A stretch of DNA of 64,000 nt from Erythrobacter sp. BLCC-B19 (GCF_028621955.1 NZ_CP117516.1:1386001-1450000); one strand, 5' to 3'; positions 27,647 to 37,268 are shown, counted from the first letter of the stretch. Numbers and translations: made by a program. The notes: a model not told the origin generated them from the letters alone.

Positions 27647-27662
27647 TGTGCGATTCAGCACA
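27647..27662. promoter_or_regulatory. Crp-type operator TGTGC-N6-GCACA
   Basis: TGTGCGATTCAGCACA has perfect 5-bp arms with the 6-bp spacing of Crp sites (TGTGA-N6-TCACA). A third half site GCACA overlaps on the left (27641-27645), with TGCACAAATG at 27639-27648. The site is 39 bp upstream of the crp-like ATG and lies in the gap shared with the divergent unknown gene at 27757. Confidence 0.65.
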
Positions 27663-27756
27663 AGGCCGATGTGACCGTTACCGCCGCGCGCTGCGGGAGG
27701 CCCGGCCAGAGTGCAGCGCGTGCGATGCCGCGGCGCTATGGCCGAAGGGAGCCTTG

Positions 27757-28284
27757 ATGACGATTACCCAAAGTAGTTGGAAGACCCAGCCGGGCGATCT
27801 TGCCGTGATGATCAAGCCGCTGCGCCCGTTCATCGCCAAGCCCCGGCTCAGCCTGATTTCTGCCAGCGAAGACAGGGACTTTGCCTTTTCGGCCCGCGGT
27901 GATGTGTTGACCGCGATCGTGCCCGAGGCCGATGTCGCCCGGCTGATGGCCGCTCCGGCGGATGGATCGGGCCTCCACCTGCTGCTGGCGATGCGCGCGC
28001 TGTTCAAGCCCGGCACGCCGACTCGGCGGTGGCAATGGGGTGTCAAGCTGGCGCAGGAAGGCAAGGCGCTGACCTGCTATGGCCCGCGCGGCATTTCCGT
28101 GCCGCCCGATGCCGATGGCTTCGTGCGTTCGGCGGTGCACGCCTTCCCGGCGCACCGGCTCCACGGCCATGATGCCTGGGATCTCGTGCTCGCCGAGCGC
28201 ACGGCGCAGCCCGGCGCGGCGTGGCACCCGGCCGACCGGACATCCTCCCCGGCAGGCGACAGCGAACTGTGCCGCGCGCGCTGA
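27757..28284 (+). CDS. Conserved-looking cytoplasmic protein, function unknown
   Basis: A 175-residue protein without signal peptide or membrane segments. It mixes beta-prone stretches (KPRLSLISASEDRDFAFSA) and a helix (GLHLLLAMRALF), and is not recognised as any family. The ATG at 27757 is the first plausible start after the divergent crp promoter. The last 16 bases overlap the next gene, an ABC ATPase starting at a GTG at 28269, so the two are coupled. Shared control with the Crp operator between them and the crp gene is possible. Confidence 0.55.
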   Translation: MTITQSSWKTQPGDLAVMIKPLRPFIAKPRLSLISASEDRDFAFSARGDVLTAIVPEADVARLMAAPADGSGLHLLLAMRALFKPGTPTRRWQWGVKLAQEGKALTCYGPRGISVPPDADGFVRSAVHAFPAHRLHGHDAWDLVLAERTAQPGAAWHPADRTSSPAGDSELCRAR

Positions 28285-28925
28285 TCCTTGAAGAGGTCGA
28301 GCACCGCATAGGTGGCGACGGGTGCGAACGGCTGCTGCTCGCTCCGATTTCGCGCCACTTCGCACCGGGCCGCTGCCATGTGGTCAACGGGCCGCCCGGC
28401 GTGGGCAAGACCACCTTGCTGGCGATCCTGTCGCTCGCGCTGCGCCCTTCATCGGGCGCGGTGCTGTGGGGTGAGGAGCGCGTCTCGGATTACTCGATCG
28501 CGCAGACCGCAGCCTGGCGGCGCGATCATCTCGGGCTGGTCAGCCAGACCCGCCAGATGGTCGAGGTGATGAGCGTGCGCGAGCATATCCGCCTCGCTGC
28601 CACGCTGCGCGGTCAGCCCGAGGCCGAGGCCGAAGGGCTCGCGATCCTCGGGATGCTCGGCCTCGGCACCCGCCTCGCTGCGTGTCCGGCCGAATTGACC
28701 GGCGGGGAAAAGCAGCGCGTGGCGATTGCGCAGGCGCTGTGCACCCAGCCACCGATCCTGTTGGCGGATGAGCCCACCGCCGCGCTCGACCACGCCAATG
28801 CGCAGGCCGTGGCCGACGCCCTCCACCGCTACGCGGCCGAGCGCGATGCGGTGGTGATCTGCGTCAGCCACGATCCGGTGATGATGGCGGCCGCAGACGA
28901 TCTGCTGGTGCTGGAGCCCGCCTGA
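28269..28925 (+). CDS. ABC transporter ATP-binding protein (LolD/MacB-like), no permease nearby
   Basis: A 218-residue ABC ATPase: Walker A GPPGVGKTT, Q-loop LVSQT, signature LTGGEKQRVAIAQAL, Walker B ILLADEPTAALD, and H-loop VSHDP. The signature and short length suit the LolD/MacB/FtsE class that works with separate permeases of lipoprotein or peptide exporters. No permease is encoded next to it, which is unusual. It may energise a permease elsewhere or act with the preceding unknown. It is followed by a strong hairpin at 28953. Confidence 0.85.
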   Translation: MPRALILEEVEHRIGGDGCERLLLAPISRHFAPGRCHVVNGPPGVGKTTLLAILSLALRPSSGAVLWGEERVSDYSIAQTAAWRRDHLGLVSQTRQMVEVMSVREHIRLAATLRGQPEAEAEGLAILGMLGLGTRLAACPAELTGGEKQRVAIAQALCTQPPILLADEPTAALDHANAQAVADALHRYAAERDAVVICVSHDPVMMAAADDLLVLEPA

Positions 28926-28952
28926 GGGGTTGGCCTGGGGGGCGGAGCTGGA

Positions 28953-28973
28953 GCCTGCGGCAAAGCCGCAGGC
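28953..28973 (+). terminator. Strong hairpin after the ABC ATPase gene
   Basis: GCCTGCGGC/GCCGCAGGC, nine perfect pairs with an AAA loop, 28 bp past the stop. The following bases (TTGCGTC) are not a T run, so termination would be weak or Rho-assisted. The rest of the gap to 29079 is very GC-rich with smaller GGCCGG-type inverted repeats and no gene. Confidence 0.4.
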
Positions 28974-29079
28974 TTGCGTCAGACGGGATCGGCGGGCTTG
29001 CGCCGCCGACCCGCTGGCCGGCCGCTTCGGCTGCCGCTGCGCGGCACCGGCGGCCAGCGCGGCTGGCCGCCTGCCTGCG

Positions 29080-29802
29080 CTAGTACATATGCTGCCCGCC
29101 GTTGATGCTCATGGTGGAGCCGGTCATGAACCCGCCGTTCTCGCTGGTCAGGAAGGCCACCCCGCGGGCGATTTCCTCGGCCATGCCGAGGCGGCCGACC
29201 GGGATCTTGGCGACGATCTTCTCCAGCACCGGAGCAGGCACCGCAGCGACCATGTCGGTGTCGATGTAGCCCGGCGCGATCGCGTTGACCGTCACCCCGA
29301 ATTTCGCGCCCTCCTGCGCCAAGGCCTTGGTAAAGCCGTGAATTCCGCTCTTGGCGGCGGCATAGTTGACCTGCCCGTATTGCCCCGCCTGCCCATTGAT
29401 CGAGCCGATGTTGACGATCCGCCCCCACCCGCGCTCGCGCATTCCGGGGAAGGTCGCCTTGGCCATGTTGAAGCACCCGCCGAGGTTGATGCGCATGACG
29501 TCGTTCCAGTCGTCGAAGCTCATCTTGTGGAGCGTGCCGTCGCGGGTGATCCCGGCGTTGTTGACCACGATGTCGACCGGCCCGAACTCCTCCGCCACGG
29601 CCGCGCACCCGGCCTGGGTCGCCTCGAAATCGCCCACATCCCAACGCCTTGCGGGGATTCCGGTGGCCTCGGTGAAGGCCTGCGCCTTGGCCTCGTTCCC
29701 GGCGTAGTTGGCGATCACGGTGTGACCCTGGCGCTGCAACCGCTTGCAGATCGCCTCCCCGATTCCGCGCGTTCCTCCGGTGACGATGGCAACCCGGCCC
29801 AT
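29080..29802 (-). CDS. phaB: Acetoacetyl-CoA reductase PhaB
   Basis: A 240-residue NADPH-dependent short-chain dehydrogenase that makes 3-hydroxybutyryl-CoA for polyhydroxyalkanoate. The cofactor motif is TGGTRGIGEA. The catalytic Ser and Tyr-x-x-x-Lys lie in NIGSINGQAGQYGQVNYAAAK, and the C-terminus MSINGGQHMY is characteristic of PhaB. Length is exact for the family. No phaA or phaC is adjacent, but the depolymerase lies 11 kb away. A 10-bp periodic GCGACAA array is about 80 bp upstream. Confidence 0.95.
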   Translation of the reverse strand: MGRVAIVTGGTRGIGEAICKRLQRQGHTVIANYAGNEAKAQAFTEATGIPARRWDVGDFEATQAGCAAVAEEFGPVDIVVNNAGITRDGTLHKMSFDDWNDVMRINLGGCFNMAKATFPGMRERGWGRIVNIGSINGQAGQYGQVNYAAAKSGIHGFTKALAQEGAKFGVTVNAIAPGYIDTDMVAAVPAPVLEKIVAKIPVGRLGMAEEIARGVAFLTSENGGFMTGSTMSINGGQHMY

Positions 29803-29882
29803 GGCAAATCTCCCTCATGCACGATGCGTGATGCGGGCAGACTAGCGAGCCGATTCCCTTAGGGAAAGCAGCGAATAGCTAT

Positions 29883-29942
29883 GCGACAAAGGGCGACAAA
29901 GGGCGACAAGGCGCGACAAGCGGCGTCAAAACCGTGCGACAA
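29883..29942. repeat. 10-bp phased GCGACAA direct repeats upstream of phaB
   Basis: GCGACAA occurs at 29883, 29893, 29903 and 29913, each exactly 10 bp apart, with a one-base variant GCGTCAA at 29923 and a further copy at 29936. The period equals about one helical turn. The array sits between the phaB start (29802) and the end of the next leftward gene (29995), so it could bind a regulator of phaB, or be a slippage minisatellite. Confidence 0.6.
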
Positions 29943-29994
29943 TGTTGCAGAAACCGGCTGCCGGATGCGGCATTGGCGCAGCCTTGCGGCCGGA

Positions 29995-30768
29995 TCAGAA
30001 CTTGATCTGCGTGCCCACGTAGACCGCCTGGCTATCCTGCACCGAATTGGTCAGCGGATCGAGCCGCTCCCGCTCCTGCGAATAGCGCACCCCGGCGGTG
30101 ACGTTCAGGTTGCGCGAGAGGCGGAAGCTGCCGCCCACGTCCACGGTCTGCTGCCCGATCGAATCGAGCGTATTGGGCGAGCGACCGGCGATCGCGCGAT
30201 CTTCCAGCTCGATCCGCGGTTGCAGACGGCTGGGCTTGCCCTCGGCCGCGGGGCGCGAGGGTTCGAACTGCTTGAGATCGGGCAGGCTGAGGTTCTGCAC
30301 GCTGTCGGTCAGATCGACAGTGCGCGTGAAGCTGCGATAGCCGCGCGCTGCGCCAAGCTGGAAGCGGCTGGTGTCGAGCCCGGCGAAGGCCGTGCCGCGA
30401 CCGGGCACCGCATCAAGCGCCTTGCGCACCGAAATCGCCCGAGCGGTTTCATCATCGACCCGGACTGCGACCGTCACGGTGCGCTTGCCGCTGATCGGGG
30501 GGGCGCTGGCGGGGGTGAAGTGGATGCCGCGGGCGCGTGCCTTGCCGGCCACGCGGGCGGCAAGGTCAGGATCGACCGAAGCGGGGGTGAACAGGCCAAG
30601 GCCCATCGCATCGAGCGAGCCGCCGGCGCGCGCGGCCATCGCGTCGCCTGCCAGCGCCAGCCCGGCGCTCGGCACGGCGAGCGCCAGCGCGCCGCACACC
30701 CCGGCGCACAGGGCGAAGGACGGCAGCGTGCGCTGCGTCTTTCCTGCCGTGTCCGCGATGCGTGCCAT
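29995..30768 (-). CDS. Outer-membrane-like protein, function unknown
   Basis: A 257-residue protein. The N-terminus carries a hydrophobic segment (FALCAGVCGALALAVPSAGLAL) that serves as signal peptide or anchor. The middle is a hydrophilic domain, and the last 70 residues alternate polar and hydrophobic residues (VDVGGSFRLSRNLNVTAGVRYS), ending AVYVGTQIKF. A C-terminal Phe after an alternating strand is a hallmark of outer-membrane beta barrels recognised by BAM. The barrel part is too short for a full pore, so it could oligomerise or be a small barrel. Function unknown. Confidence 0.55.
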   Translation of the reverse strand: MARIADTAGKTQRTLPSFALCAGVCGALALAVPSAGLALAGDAMAARAGGSLDAMGLGLFTPASVDPDLAARVAGKARARGIHFTPASAPPISGKRTVTVAVRVDDETARAISVRKALDAVPGRGTAFAGLDTSRFQLGAARGYRSFTRTVDLTDSVQNLSLPDLKQFEPSRPAAEGKPSRLQPRIELEDRAIAGRSPNTLDSIGQQTVDVGGSFRLSRNLNVTAGVRYSQERERLDPLTNSVQDSQAVYVGTQIKF

Positions 30769-31114
30769 GCTGCCTTTCGACCCTCTGATTGCTGCCTAGC
30801 CGGACATCTGCCCAACCAGACTCTACCTGAACCGCGGATGAGTCGCGCCTCAGCTGAAACATAGTGATAGGCAGAGGCGGTGTTCTTGCAACGGTCTTGC
30901 TGCAACCTTGTAAGGATTCGCCTGCCACCTGTGGCATAGCGCACACAGATAGCGGCGAGTCGTCACCTGCGCCCTGCATTCAGGCTCGGTAAAGCCCGCA
31001 GGCCGTCAAGCCTGCCTGCGACGCTTGCCTGCAAACCTGAGCGGATGATGCTTGCCGCACGGGGGCATGGGGCTATAGAGCGAGCGGATTAGTGACGATG
31101 AGGATGATCCGGCA
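30769..31114. other. 346-bp divergent intergenic region
   Basis: No protein or RNA gene is supported here. It separates the leftward outer-membrane-like gene from the rightward DUF3576-leuS operon. Visible elements are the small palindrome GCCAC-CT-GTGGC (30924-30935), two GCAAC repeats near 30890-30905, GCCTGC repeats near 31010-31030, and the promoter at 31052. Confidence 0.5.
31052..31079 (+). promoter_or_regulatory. Predicted promoter of the DUF3576-leuS-lptE-holA operon
   Basis: TTGCCG (31052-31057) and TATAGA (31074-31079) are 16 bp apart and fit a sigma-70 type promoter. The predicted start is near 31086, about 30 bp before the GTG start of the first gene. Confidence 0.5.
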
Positions 31115-31582
31115 GTGACACGCGCCAATTCCGCCAATTTCCGCCCCGCACTCCGCCGCGCGGGCTGCTATGCCCTGCTGGGTGCGTCGCTGATCGGGCT
31201 CAGCGCCTGCGGCGGACGTGATCGCCCGACCACCGAATTGTCGGCCGCACAGCTCAACACCATCGGCGTCAACGCCTATCTGTGGCGCGCCGCGCTCGAC
31301 ACGGTGAGCTTCGCGCCGCTGCTCCAGGCCGACAGCGCCGGGGGCGTGATCGTGACCGACTGGTACGCCAACCCCGCCAACCCGGGCGAACGGGTGAAGC
31401 TGACCGTCACCATCCTCGATCAGGATCTGCGCGCCGATGCGCTGCGCGTTGCGGCGAGCCGCCAGGTGAACGAAGGCGGCAACTGGGTCGAAGCTCCCGT
31501 GCAGGCAGCAACGGTGCAGAAGCTTGAGGACATCATCCTCACCAAGGCCCGCGATCTGCGCCGCCAGGCGATCCAGTCCTGA
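31115..31582 (+). CDS. DUF3576 family lipoprotein
   Basis: A 155-residue lipoprotein with signal peptide and lipobox (LIGLSAC, Cys32). The mature domain (INAYLWRAALDTVSFAPL-like and ADALRVAASRQV) matches DUF3576, an alphaproteobacterial family encoded directly before leuS. Its role is unknown but the conserved location with lptE suggests an outer-membrane or cell-envelope task. It starts at a GTG at 31115, and leuS follows after 44 bp. Confidence 0.85.
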   Translation: MTRANSANFRPALRRAGCYALLGASLIGLSACGGRDRPTTELSAAQLNTIGVNAYLWRAALDTVSFAPLLQADSAGGVIVTDWYANPANPGERVKLTVTILDQDLRADALRVAASRQVNEGGNWVEAPVQAATVQKLEDIILTKARDLRRQAIQS

Positions 31583-31626
31583 TCACCGTTCCCATTCCGA
31601 TACCGCCCTTCCACGGATAGGCTCAC

Positions 31627-34164
31627 ATGACCGACACCCGTTTTGATCCGTCCGTCGCTGACGGGCGCTGGCAGCGCGCATGGGAAGAAGCGGGCACCTT
31701 CACCGCCGATTCCGACAGCGAGAAGCCCAAGAGCTTCATCCTCGAGATGTTCCCCTATCCCTCGGGGCGCATCCACATGGGCCACGTGCGCAACTACACG
31801 ATGGGTGACGTGCTCGCGCGCTACCAGAAGATGCGCGGGTTCGAGGTGCTGCACCCGATGGGCTGGGACGCCTTCGGGATGCCGGCCGAAAACGCCGCGA
31901 TGGAAAAGGGCGTGCACCCCGGCGGCTGGACGCGCCAGAACATCGCGCAGATGAAAGCCCAGTTGCAGCGCATCGGCTTCGCGCTCGACTGGACGCGCGA
32001 ATTCGCCACCTGCGATCCCGAATATTACGGCCACGAACAGGCGCTGTTCCTCGATCTGTATGAGGCGGGGCTGGTCTACCGCAAGGAATCGACCGTCAAC
32101 TGGGACCCGGTCGACATGACGGTTCTGGCGAATGAGCAGGTGATCGACGGCAAGGGCTGGCGCTCGGGCGCGGAGGTTGAGAAGCGCAAGCTGAACCAGT
32201 GGTTCCTCAAGATCACCGATTTTGCCGATGATCTGCTGGCGGGGCTGGGCGAGCTGAAGGACTGGCCCGAGAAGGTCCGCCTGATGCAGGAGAACTGGAT
32301 CGGGAAGTCGCAGGGGCTGGAGTTCAGCTTCGACCTCTCCGACGGTGGCAAGCTGGCGGTCTATTCGACCCGGCCCGACACGATCTTCGGCGCGAGCTTC
32401 TGCGCGATCGCTGCCGATCACCCGATTGCGCAAGGGCTGGCGGGTGACCCGGAAGTCGCCGCCTTCATCGACCAGTGCAAGAAGGGCGCGACCACCGCGG
32501 CCGCGCTCGAGACGGCGGAAAAGCTGGGGTATCGCACGGCCGTAACCGCCAAGCACCCGTTCACCGGGGCGGATCTGCCGGTCTTCATCGCCAACTTCGT
32601 GCTGATGGAATACGGCACGGGCGCGGTGATGGGCGTGCCGGGGCATGATCAGCGCGACTTTGAGTTCGCCACGAAATACGAACTGCCGATCCTGCGCGTT
32701 GTCGCGAGCGATCCCGCGCAGGCCGACGCGCCGTTCAAGGGCGAGGCCGAGGCGGGGGACGGGGTGATCGTCAACTCGGACTTCCTCAACGGCATGACCG
32801 TCGAAGCGGCCAAGCAGGCCGTCATCACCCGCGCCGAACAAGGCGGCTGGGGCGAGGGCCGCACCGTGTGGCGCCTGCGCGACTGGGGTGTCAGCCGCCA
32901 GCGCTATTGGGGTACCCCGATCCCCTTCATCCATTGCGACAGTTGCGGCGTGGTGCCGGTGCCCAAGGACCAGCTGCCGGTGACGCTGCCCGAGGACGTC
33001 AGCTTCGACATCCCCGGCAACCCGCTCGAACGCCACCCGACGTGGAAGCACGTGGACTGCCCCAAGTGCGGCAAAGCGGCGCGGCGCGAGACCGATACGC
33101 TCGACACCTTCGTCGACAGCTCGTGGTATTTCCTGCGTTTTGCGAGCCAGCCCGCCGACAAGCCCTTCGATCCCGAAGAGGTCGCCAAGTGGATGCCGGT
33201 GCAGCACTATATCGGCGGCATCGAGCACGCGATCCTGCACCTGCTCTACGCCCGCTTCTGGACGCGGGCGCTGGCTCACATCGGCAAGCTCGACGTGAAG
33301 GAGCCGTTCGCCGCACTGTTCACGCAGGGCATGGTGACGCACGAGACCTATAGCCGCATCGATGAAGCGCGCGGCGTGCCGGTGTTCTTCGGGCCGGAGG
33401 ATGTTAACCGCACCTCTGACGGCGCGACGCTGCTGGCCGATGGCGCGCCGGTTGACGTCGGCCGCGTCATCAAGATGTCGAAGTCTAAGAAGAACGTCGT
33501 CGACCCCGACGCGATCATCGCCCGCCACGGCGCGGATGCGGTGCGGTGGTTCATGCTCTCGGATAGCCCGCCCGAGCGCGATCTGCCGTGGTCGGATGCG
33601 GGGATCGAGGGCTGCGCGCGCTTCGTCCAGCGGCTGTGGCGGCTGTTCGGGCAGGCAGGCGCGGGCGGCGCGGGGGCCGATGCGGAATATGACAAGGCCC
33701 TGGATCGCAAGCTCCACCAGACCATCGCCGCGGTGGCCGAGGATATCGAGGCGCTGAGTTTCAACAAGGCGGTCGCCCGCATCTACGAACTCGTGGGCGC
33801 GGTCGAGAAGGCGCCGCTGTCCTCCACCCGTTCCGACGCGATCCGCAAGCTCGCCGTGCTGGTCTCGCCGATGATGCCGCATCTCGCCGAAGAGGCGCGT
33901 GCGACCTATGGCCTTGGCACCGGCCTCGTCGCCGAATCCGCCTGGCCCGACGTCGACCCGGCGCTGCTGGTCGATGACGAGGTCACCATCGCGATCCAGC
34001 ACATGGGCAAGCTGCGCGACACCGTCACCGCGCCCAAGGGTGCCTCGAAGGAGGCGCTGGAGGCGCTCGCGCTGGCTTCGGCCAACCTGCAACGCTCGAT
34101 TGACGGCGCGGCGGTGCGCAAGATCATTGTCGTGCCCGACCGATTGGTGAATATCGTCACCTGA
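31627..34164 (+). CDS. leuS: Leucyl-tRNA synthetase
   Basis: An 845-residue class I synthetase charging tRNA-Leu. The HIGH motif is [14 protein letters not shown] (HMGH at 50-53) and KMSKS is KMSKSKKN near 617. The CP1 editing domain is present, with [11 protein letters not shown] and [13 protein letters not shown], including the Asp that recognises the amino group of misacylated products. It has full length and normal order. The stop shares a base with the lptE start (TGATG). Confidence 0.98.
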   Translation: MTDTRFDPSVADGRWQRAWEEAGTFTADSDSEKPKSFILEMFPYPSGRIHMGHVRNYTMGDVLARYQKMRGFEVLHPMGWDAFGMPAENAAMEKGVHPGGWTRQNIAQMKAQLQRIGFALDWTREFATCDPEYYGHEQALFLDLYEAGLVYRKESTVNWDPVDMTVLANEQVIDGKGWRSGAEVEKRKLNQWFLKITDFADDLLAGLGELKDWPEKVRLMQENWIGKSQGLEFSFDLSDGGKLAVYSTRPDTIFGASFCAIAADHPIAQGLAGDPEVAAFIDQCKKGATTAAALETAEKLGYRTAVTAKHPFTGADLPVFIANFVLMEYGTGAVMGVPGHDQRDFEFATKYELPILRVVASDPAQADAPFKGEAEAGDGVIVNSDFLNGMTVEAAKQAVITRAEQGGWGEGRTVWRLRDWGVSRQRYWGTPIPFIHCDSCGVVPVPKDQLPVTLPEDVSFDIPGNPLERHPTWKHVDCPKCGKAARRETDTLDTFVDSSWYFLRFASQPADKPFDPEEVAKWMPVQHYIGGIEHAILHLLYARFWTRALAHIGKLDVKEPFAALFTQGMVTHETYSRIDEARGVPVFFGPEDVNRTSDGATLLADGAPVDVGRVIKMSKSKKNVVDPDAIIARHGADAVRWFMLSDSPPERDLPWSDAGIEGCARFVQRLWRLFGQAGAGGAGADAEYDKALDRKLHQTIAAVAEDIEALSFNKAVARIYELVGAVEKAPLSSTRSDAIRKLAVLVSPMMPHLAEEARATYGLGTGLVAESAWPDVDPALLVDDEVTIAIQHMGKLRDTVTAPKGASKEALEALALASANLQRSIDGAAVRKIIVVPDRLVNIVT

Positions 34165-34667
34165 TGCGACTTGTGCTTCTCCTCGCGGCGACGCTCGCCC
34201 TTTCCGCCTGCGGTCTTCAGCCGATGTATGCCGGCGGGATCGGGCAGGCGGTCGCGGCCGATCTCGCTGCGGTCGAGATCCCGGCGATCCAGGGGCAGGG
34301 CGGCTGGCTGGTCAAGAACGCGCTGGAGGCGCGACTGGGGGTTGCGGGGCAGGCCACGCCGCGCTTCCGGCTCGATGTGCGCCTCGACGATTCGCTCGAA
34401 GCCCTTGGCGTCCTCAACGATGACACCATCAGCCGCGAACGCCGCATCCTGCGCGCGCGCTACCAGCTGATCGATCTGGCGAGCGGCACGGTGCTGCTCG
34501 ATGCGACCGCCGGGTCGGACGCGGGGATCGACGTGGTCAGCAGCGAATATGCCACGATCGCCGCCGAGCAGAAGGCGCTCGAAAACCTCGCGCTCGAAGT
34601 CGCTGACCGGATCGCCACGCAGGTCGCGGTGACGCTGCGCGATCAGGCCGCCGTCCCGCAGCCGTGA
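34164..34667 (+). CDS. lptE: LPS assembly lipoprotein LptE
   Basis: A 167-residue outer-membrane lipoprotein that plugs LptD during lipopolysaccharide export. The signal peptide ends in a lipobox (TLALSAC), followed by GLQPMYAGG, the LptE start typical of alphaproteobacteria. The body reads RYQLIDLASGTVLLD, with late EKALENLALEVADRI. It is located between leuS and holA as in most alphaproteobacteria, with overlaps on both sides. lptA and lptC lie 3 kb downstream on the other strand. Confidence 0.92.
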   Translation: MRLVLLLAATLALSACGLQPMYAGGIGQAVAADLAAVEIPAIQGQGGWLVKNALEARLGVAGQATPRFRLDVRLDDSLEALGVLNDDTISRERRILRARYQLIDLASGTVLLDATAGSDAGIDVVSSEYATIAAEQKALENLALEVADRIATQVAVTLRDQAAVPQP

Positions 34668-35728
34668 AGGCGACCCAGAAGGACTTTCTGCGCGGCCCTC
34701 CCCCCGGCGCGGCGGGGTGCCGCATCTTCTTCTTTTGCGGGCCGGATGAGGCAGGCGCCAGCGCGGCGGCCAGCCGCCTTGCCGCAGCGCTCCCCGATCC
34801 GGGCGAGCGGGTCGAGCTCGCCGGAGCCGATCTCAAGCGCGATCCTGCGCTGCTGGGCGACGAGGCGCGCTCGGCCTCGCTGTTCGGCGACAAGCGCCAT
34901 ATCTGGGTGCGCGCCAGCGGCGATGATGCGCATGATGCGCTGCAATTCCTGATCGAAACCGCCGAGGCCGGCGCGGGCGAGGCCGCCCCGGTGTTCGTCG
35001 TCGCCACCTCCGCCACCGACAAGTCGCGCACCGCCAAGCTGCTGGAAAAGCGCAAGGATGCACTGGTGGCAATGTTCCATCCGCCCGATCTGTCGGCGGT
35101 CGCGCAGGCCGTGCGCGCGATGGCGGATGCGGCGGGCTTGCGGCTCGGCGGCGATCTGGCGGAACGCATTGCGCGGGCCGCCGGGCTCGATGTGCGCCTC
35201 GCCCAGTCCGAAGTGACCAAGCTCGCGCTTTATGTCGGGGCCGATCCGCAAGCGCCCAAACCCGCCACCCCCGAAGACCACGCCGCCATCGGCGCGGCGA
35301 CCGAGGAAGACGGCTTTGCCCCGCTGGTCAACGCGGTGCTGGGGGGCGAGCTTGGCAAGGTCGCCAGCGAGATCCGGCGGATGCGCGAATTGGGATTGAA
35401 CCCCGTCGGCGTCGCGCTCGCGCTCGAACGCCGCGCCGCGCAACTGGCGCAGATCGCCGCCTACCTTGGCCCGCGCGGCAATTTCGACAGCATCGACAAG
35501 GGTGCGGAGATGCGGCTCGGCATCTTCTTCAAGGAAAAGCGCGACATCGCCAACCAGTTCAAGCGCTGGACGATGCCCGCCGCGCGCGGCAGCCAGGAAA
35601 CCCGACTCGACCGGCTGATCCCACGGCTTGCCGCATTGCATCGCAGCCTTCTCGCCAATAGTCAGGCGGCCGAGCTGCTGCTGGCGCAGGAATTGGCAGA
35701 AATTGTCAGATTTGCTGCGAAGCGGTAG
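34664..35728 (+). CDS. holA: DNA polymerase III delta subunit
   Basis: A 354-residue clamp-loader subunit that opens the beta clamp. The N-terminal domain has the degenerate P-loop region RIFFFCGPDEAGAS. LFGDKRHIWVRASGDDA marks the beta-interacting part, and FAPLVNAVLGGELGKVASEIRRM and the C-terminal LLANSQAAELLLAQELAEIVR collar helices fit HolA. The GTG start at 34664 overlaps the lptE stop. In many relatives parB/parA follow; here a sugar transferase does. Confidence 0.93.
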   Translation: MKATQKDFLRGPPPGAAGCRIFFFCGPDEAGASAAASRLAAALPDPGERVELAGADLKRDPALLGDEARSASLFGDKRHIWVRASGDDAHDALQFLIETAEAGAGEAAPVFVVATSATDKSRTAKLLEKRKDALVAMFHPPDLSAVAQAVRAMADAAGLRLGGDLAERIARAAGLDVRLAQSEVTKLALYVGADPQAPKPATPEDHAAIGAATEEDGFAPLVNAVLGGELGKVASEIRRMRELGLNPVGVALALERRAAQLAQIAAYLGPRGNFDSIDKGAEMRLGIFFKEKRDIANQFKRWTMPAARGSQETRLDRLIPRLAALHRSLLANSQAAELLLAQELAEIVRFAAKR

Positions 35729-35832
35729 CAAAATGTGACAGACCGCACTTCGCAGTCGCACAAATTCCGCTTTCCTCTGTAAAAGAGCCTATGTAAACCA
35801 CCGGGGGTCGCGCCTTTGGGGGAAGGTCCTAG

Positions 35833-37236
35833 ATGAATCGCGTCACGCCGAAACTGCTGGAATCGGTTCGGCACCAAGCTGTCGAAAACAAGATTGTCCC
35901 GTCGCTCGAGCGGCGGCGCCTGCGCGCCTATGCGCTGATGCTGGTGGCCGATGGCGTGCTGTTCAATATCAGCTTCGCGCTGGCGGCGCTCCTGTGGGAA
36001 GGCCGCTGGTGGGAGCCGCGCACCATGCTCGCGGCGCAGGCGATGCTGCCGGCCTTTTTCACGATCGCGCTCTACAATGGCACCTACGGGGTGGCGGCGC
36101 TCAACGATTGGTTGCACGCAACGCGCAAGTCTTTGATTGCGCTTGTCATTTCTGCGGGCCTCATCAACTTTGTCGCCTTTTACACCAAGTCCAACGACGA
36201 TTTTTCGCGCGCCTCGGTGACGCTCGGCCTGACCTTTACCGCACTTGCGCTGGTGATTTTCCGGCGGATCACGGTGGGCCTTGTCGAGATGCGCTGGGGC
36301 GGGCGGGTGATGAACCGGCTGGTGATCGACGACGGCGGATCGGACTTCCCCTTCGATGGCGCGGTGGTGATCTCGGCGGCGGAATTCAATCTCGATCCGG
36401 GCAGCCACGATCCTTTCATGCTCGACCGGCTCGGCAAGCTGCTGCGCAATCAGGATCAGGTGGTGGTCAGTTGCCCGCGTGAACGGCGCGAGAACTGGGC
36501 GTTCCTGCTCAAGTCGGCGGGTGTCTATGGCGAGATCGTCAGCGAGCCGGCGCACAGCCTCGGCGCGGTGGGGGTGCATCGCTATGACGAGCTCGACCGC
36601 ACGACGCTGGTGGTATCGACCGGCCCGCTTGGCCTGCGCGCGCGGATCCTGAAGCGCGCCTTCGATGTCGCCGTGGCGGGGAGCGCGCTGCTTGCGCTTT
36701 CGCCGCTGTTGCTGGTGGTGGCGCTGCTGATCAAGCTTGAGGATGGCGGCCCGGTGCTGTTCATCCAGCGTCGCATGGGCCGCGGCAACCAGTTCTTCGA
36801 TATGTTCAAGTTCCGCTCGATGCGCGAGGAAAAGCTCGATCACTCGGGCAACCGTTCGGCCTCGCGCGATGATGATCGTGTGACCCGCATCGGCGCCTTC
36901 ATCCGCCGCACCAGCATCGACGAACTGCCGCAGATCATCAACGTCCTGAAGGGCGATATGTCGATCGTCGGCCCGCGCCCGCACGCGCTGGGGAGCCAGG
37001 CGAACAACAAGTATTTCTGGGACATCGACCGCAAGTACTGGCAGCGCCACTGCCTCAAGCCGGGGCTGACGGGGCTGGCGCAGGTGCGCGGCTATCGCGG
37101 CGCGACCGAGAAGGAGCGCGATCTGACCGACCGCCTGCAATCCGATCTCGAATATGTCGCGGGCTGGTCACTGCGGCGCGATATCGAGATCGTGATGCGC
37201 ACCGTGATGGTGCTCAAGCACGAGAACGCCTACTGA
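35833..37236 (+). CDS. Polyprenyl-phosphate sugar-1-phosphate transferase (exopolysaccharide initiation)
   Basis: A 467-residue membrane enzyme. The N-terminus has four or five membrane helices (about residues 30-165) and a CoA-binding-like middle. From about 270 the bacterial sugar-transferase domain runs: [20 protein letters not shown], then [26 protein letters not shown] and [12 protein letters not shown], ending with [15 protein letters not shown]. It transfers a sugar-phosphate to undecaprenyl phosphate to start exopolysaccharide or capsule. No polymer genes follow. The gap 35729-35832 holds its promoter. Confidence 0.9.
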   Translation: MNRVTPKLLESVRHQAVENKIVPSLERRRLRAYALMLVADGVLFNISFALAALLWEGRWWEPRTMLAAQAMLPAFFTIALYNGTYGVAALNDWLHATRKSLIALVISAGLINFVAFYTKSNDDFSRASVTLGLTFTALALVIFRRITVGLVEMRWGGRVMNRLVIDDGGSDFPFDGAVVISAAEFNLDPGSHDPFMLDRLGKLLRNQDQVVVSCPRERRENWAFLLKSAGVYGEIVSEPAHSLGAVGVHRYDELDRTTLVVSTGPLGLRARILKRAFDVAVAGSALLALSPLLLVVALLIKLEDGGPVLFIQRRMGRGNQFFDMFKFRSMREEKLDHSGNRSASRDDDRVTRIGAFIRRTSIDELPQIINVLKGDMSIVGPRPHALGSQANNKYFWDIDRKYWQRHCLKPGLTGLAQVRGYRGATEKERDLTDRLQSDLEYVAGWSLRRDIEIVMRTVMVLKHENAY

Positions 37237-37268
37237 GCCGGCATGGCCACCCCGCTGGGGGCGGCGTT

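Noticed and set aside
30769..31114. Replication origin with DnaA boxes
   Set aside because: No cluster of TTATCCACA-like boxes or AT-rich unwinding region was seen here or elsewhere, despite the parS site.
31420..34092. Long open frame antisense to leuS
   Set aside because: Same reason; leuS is certain and the antisense product has no family features.
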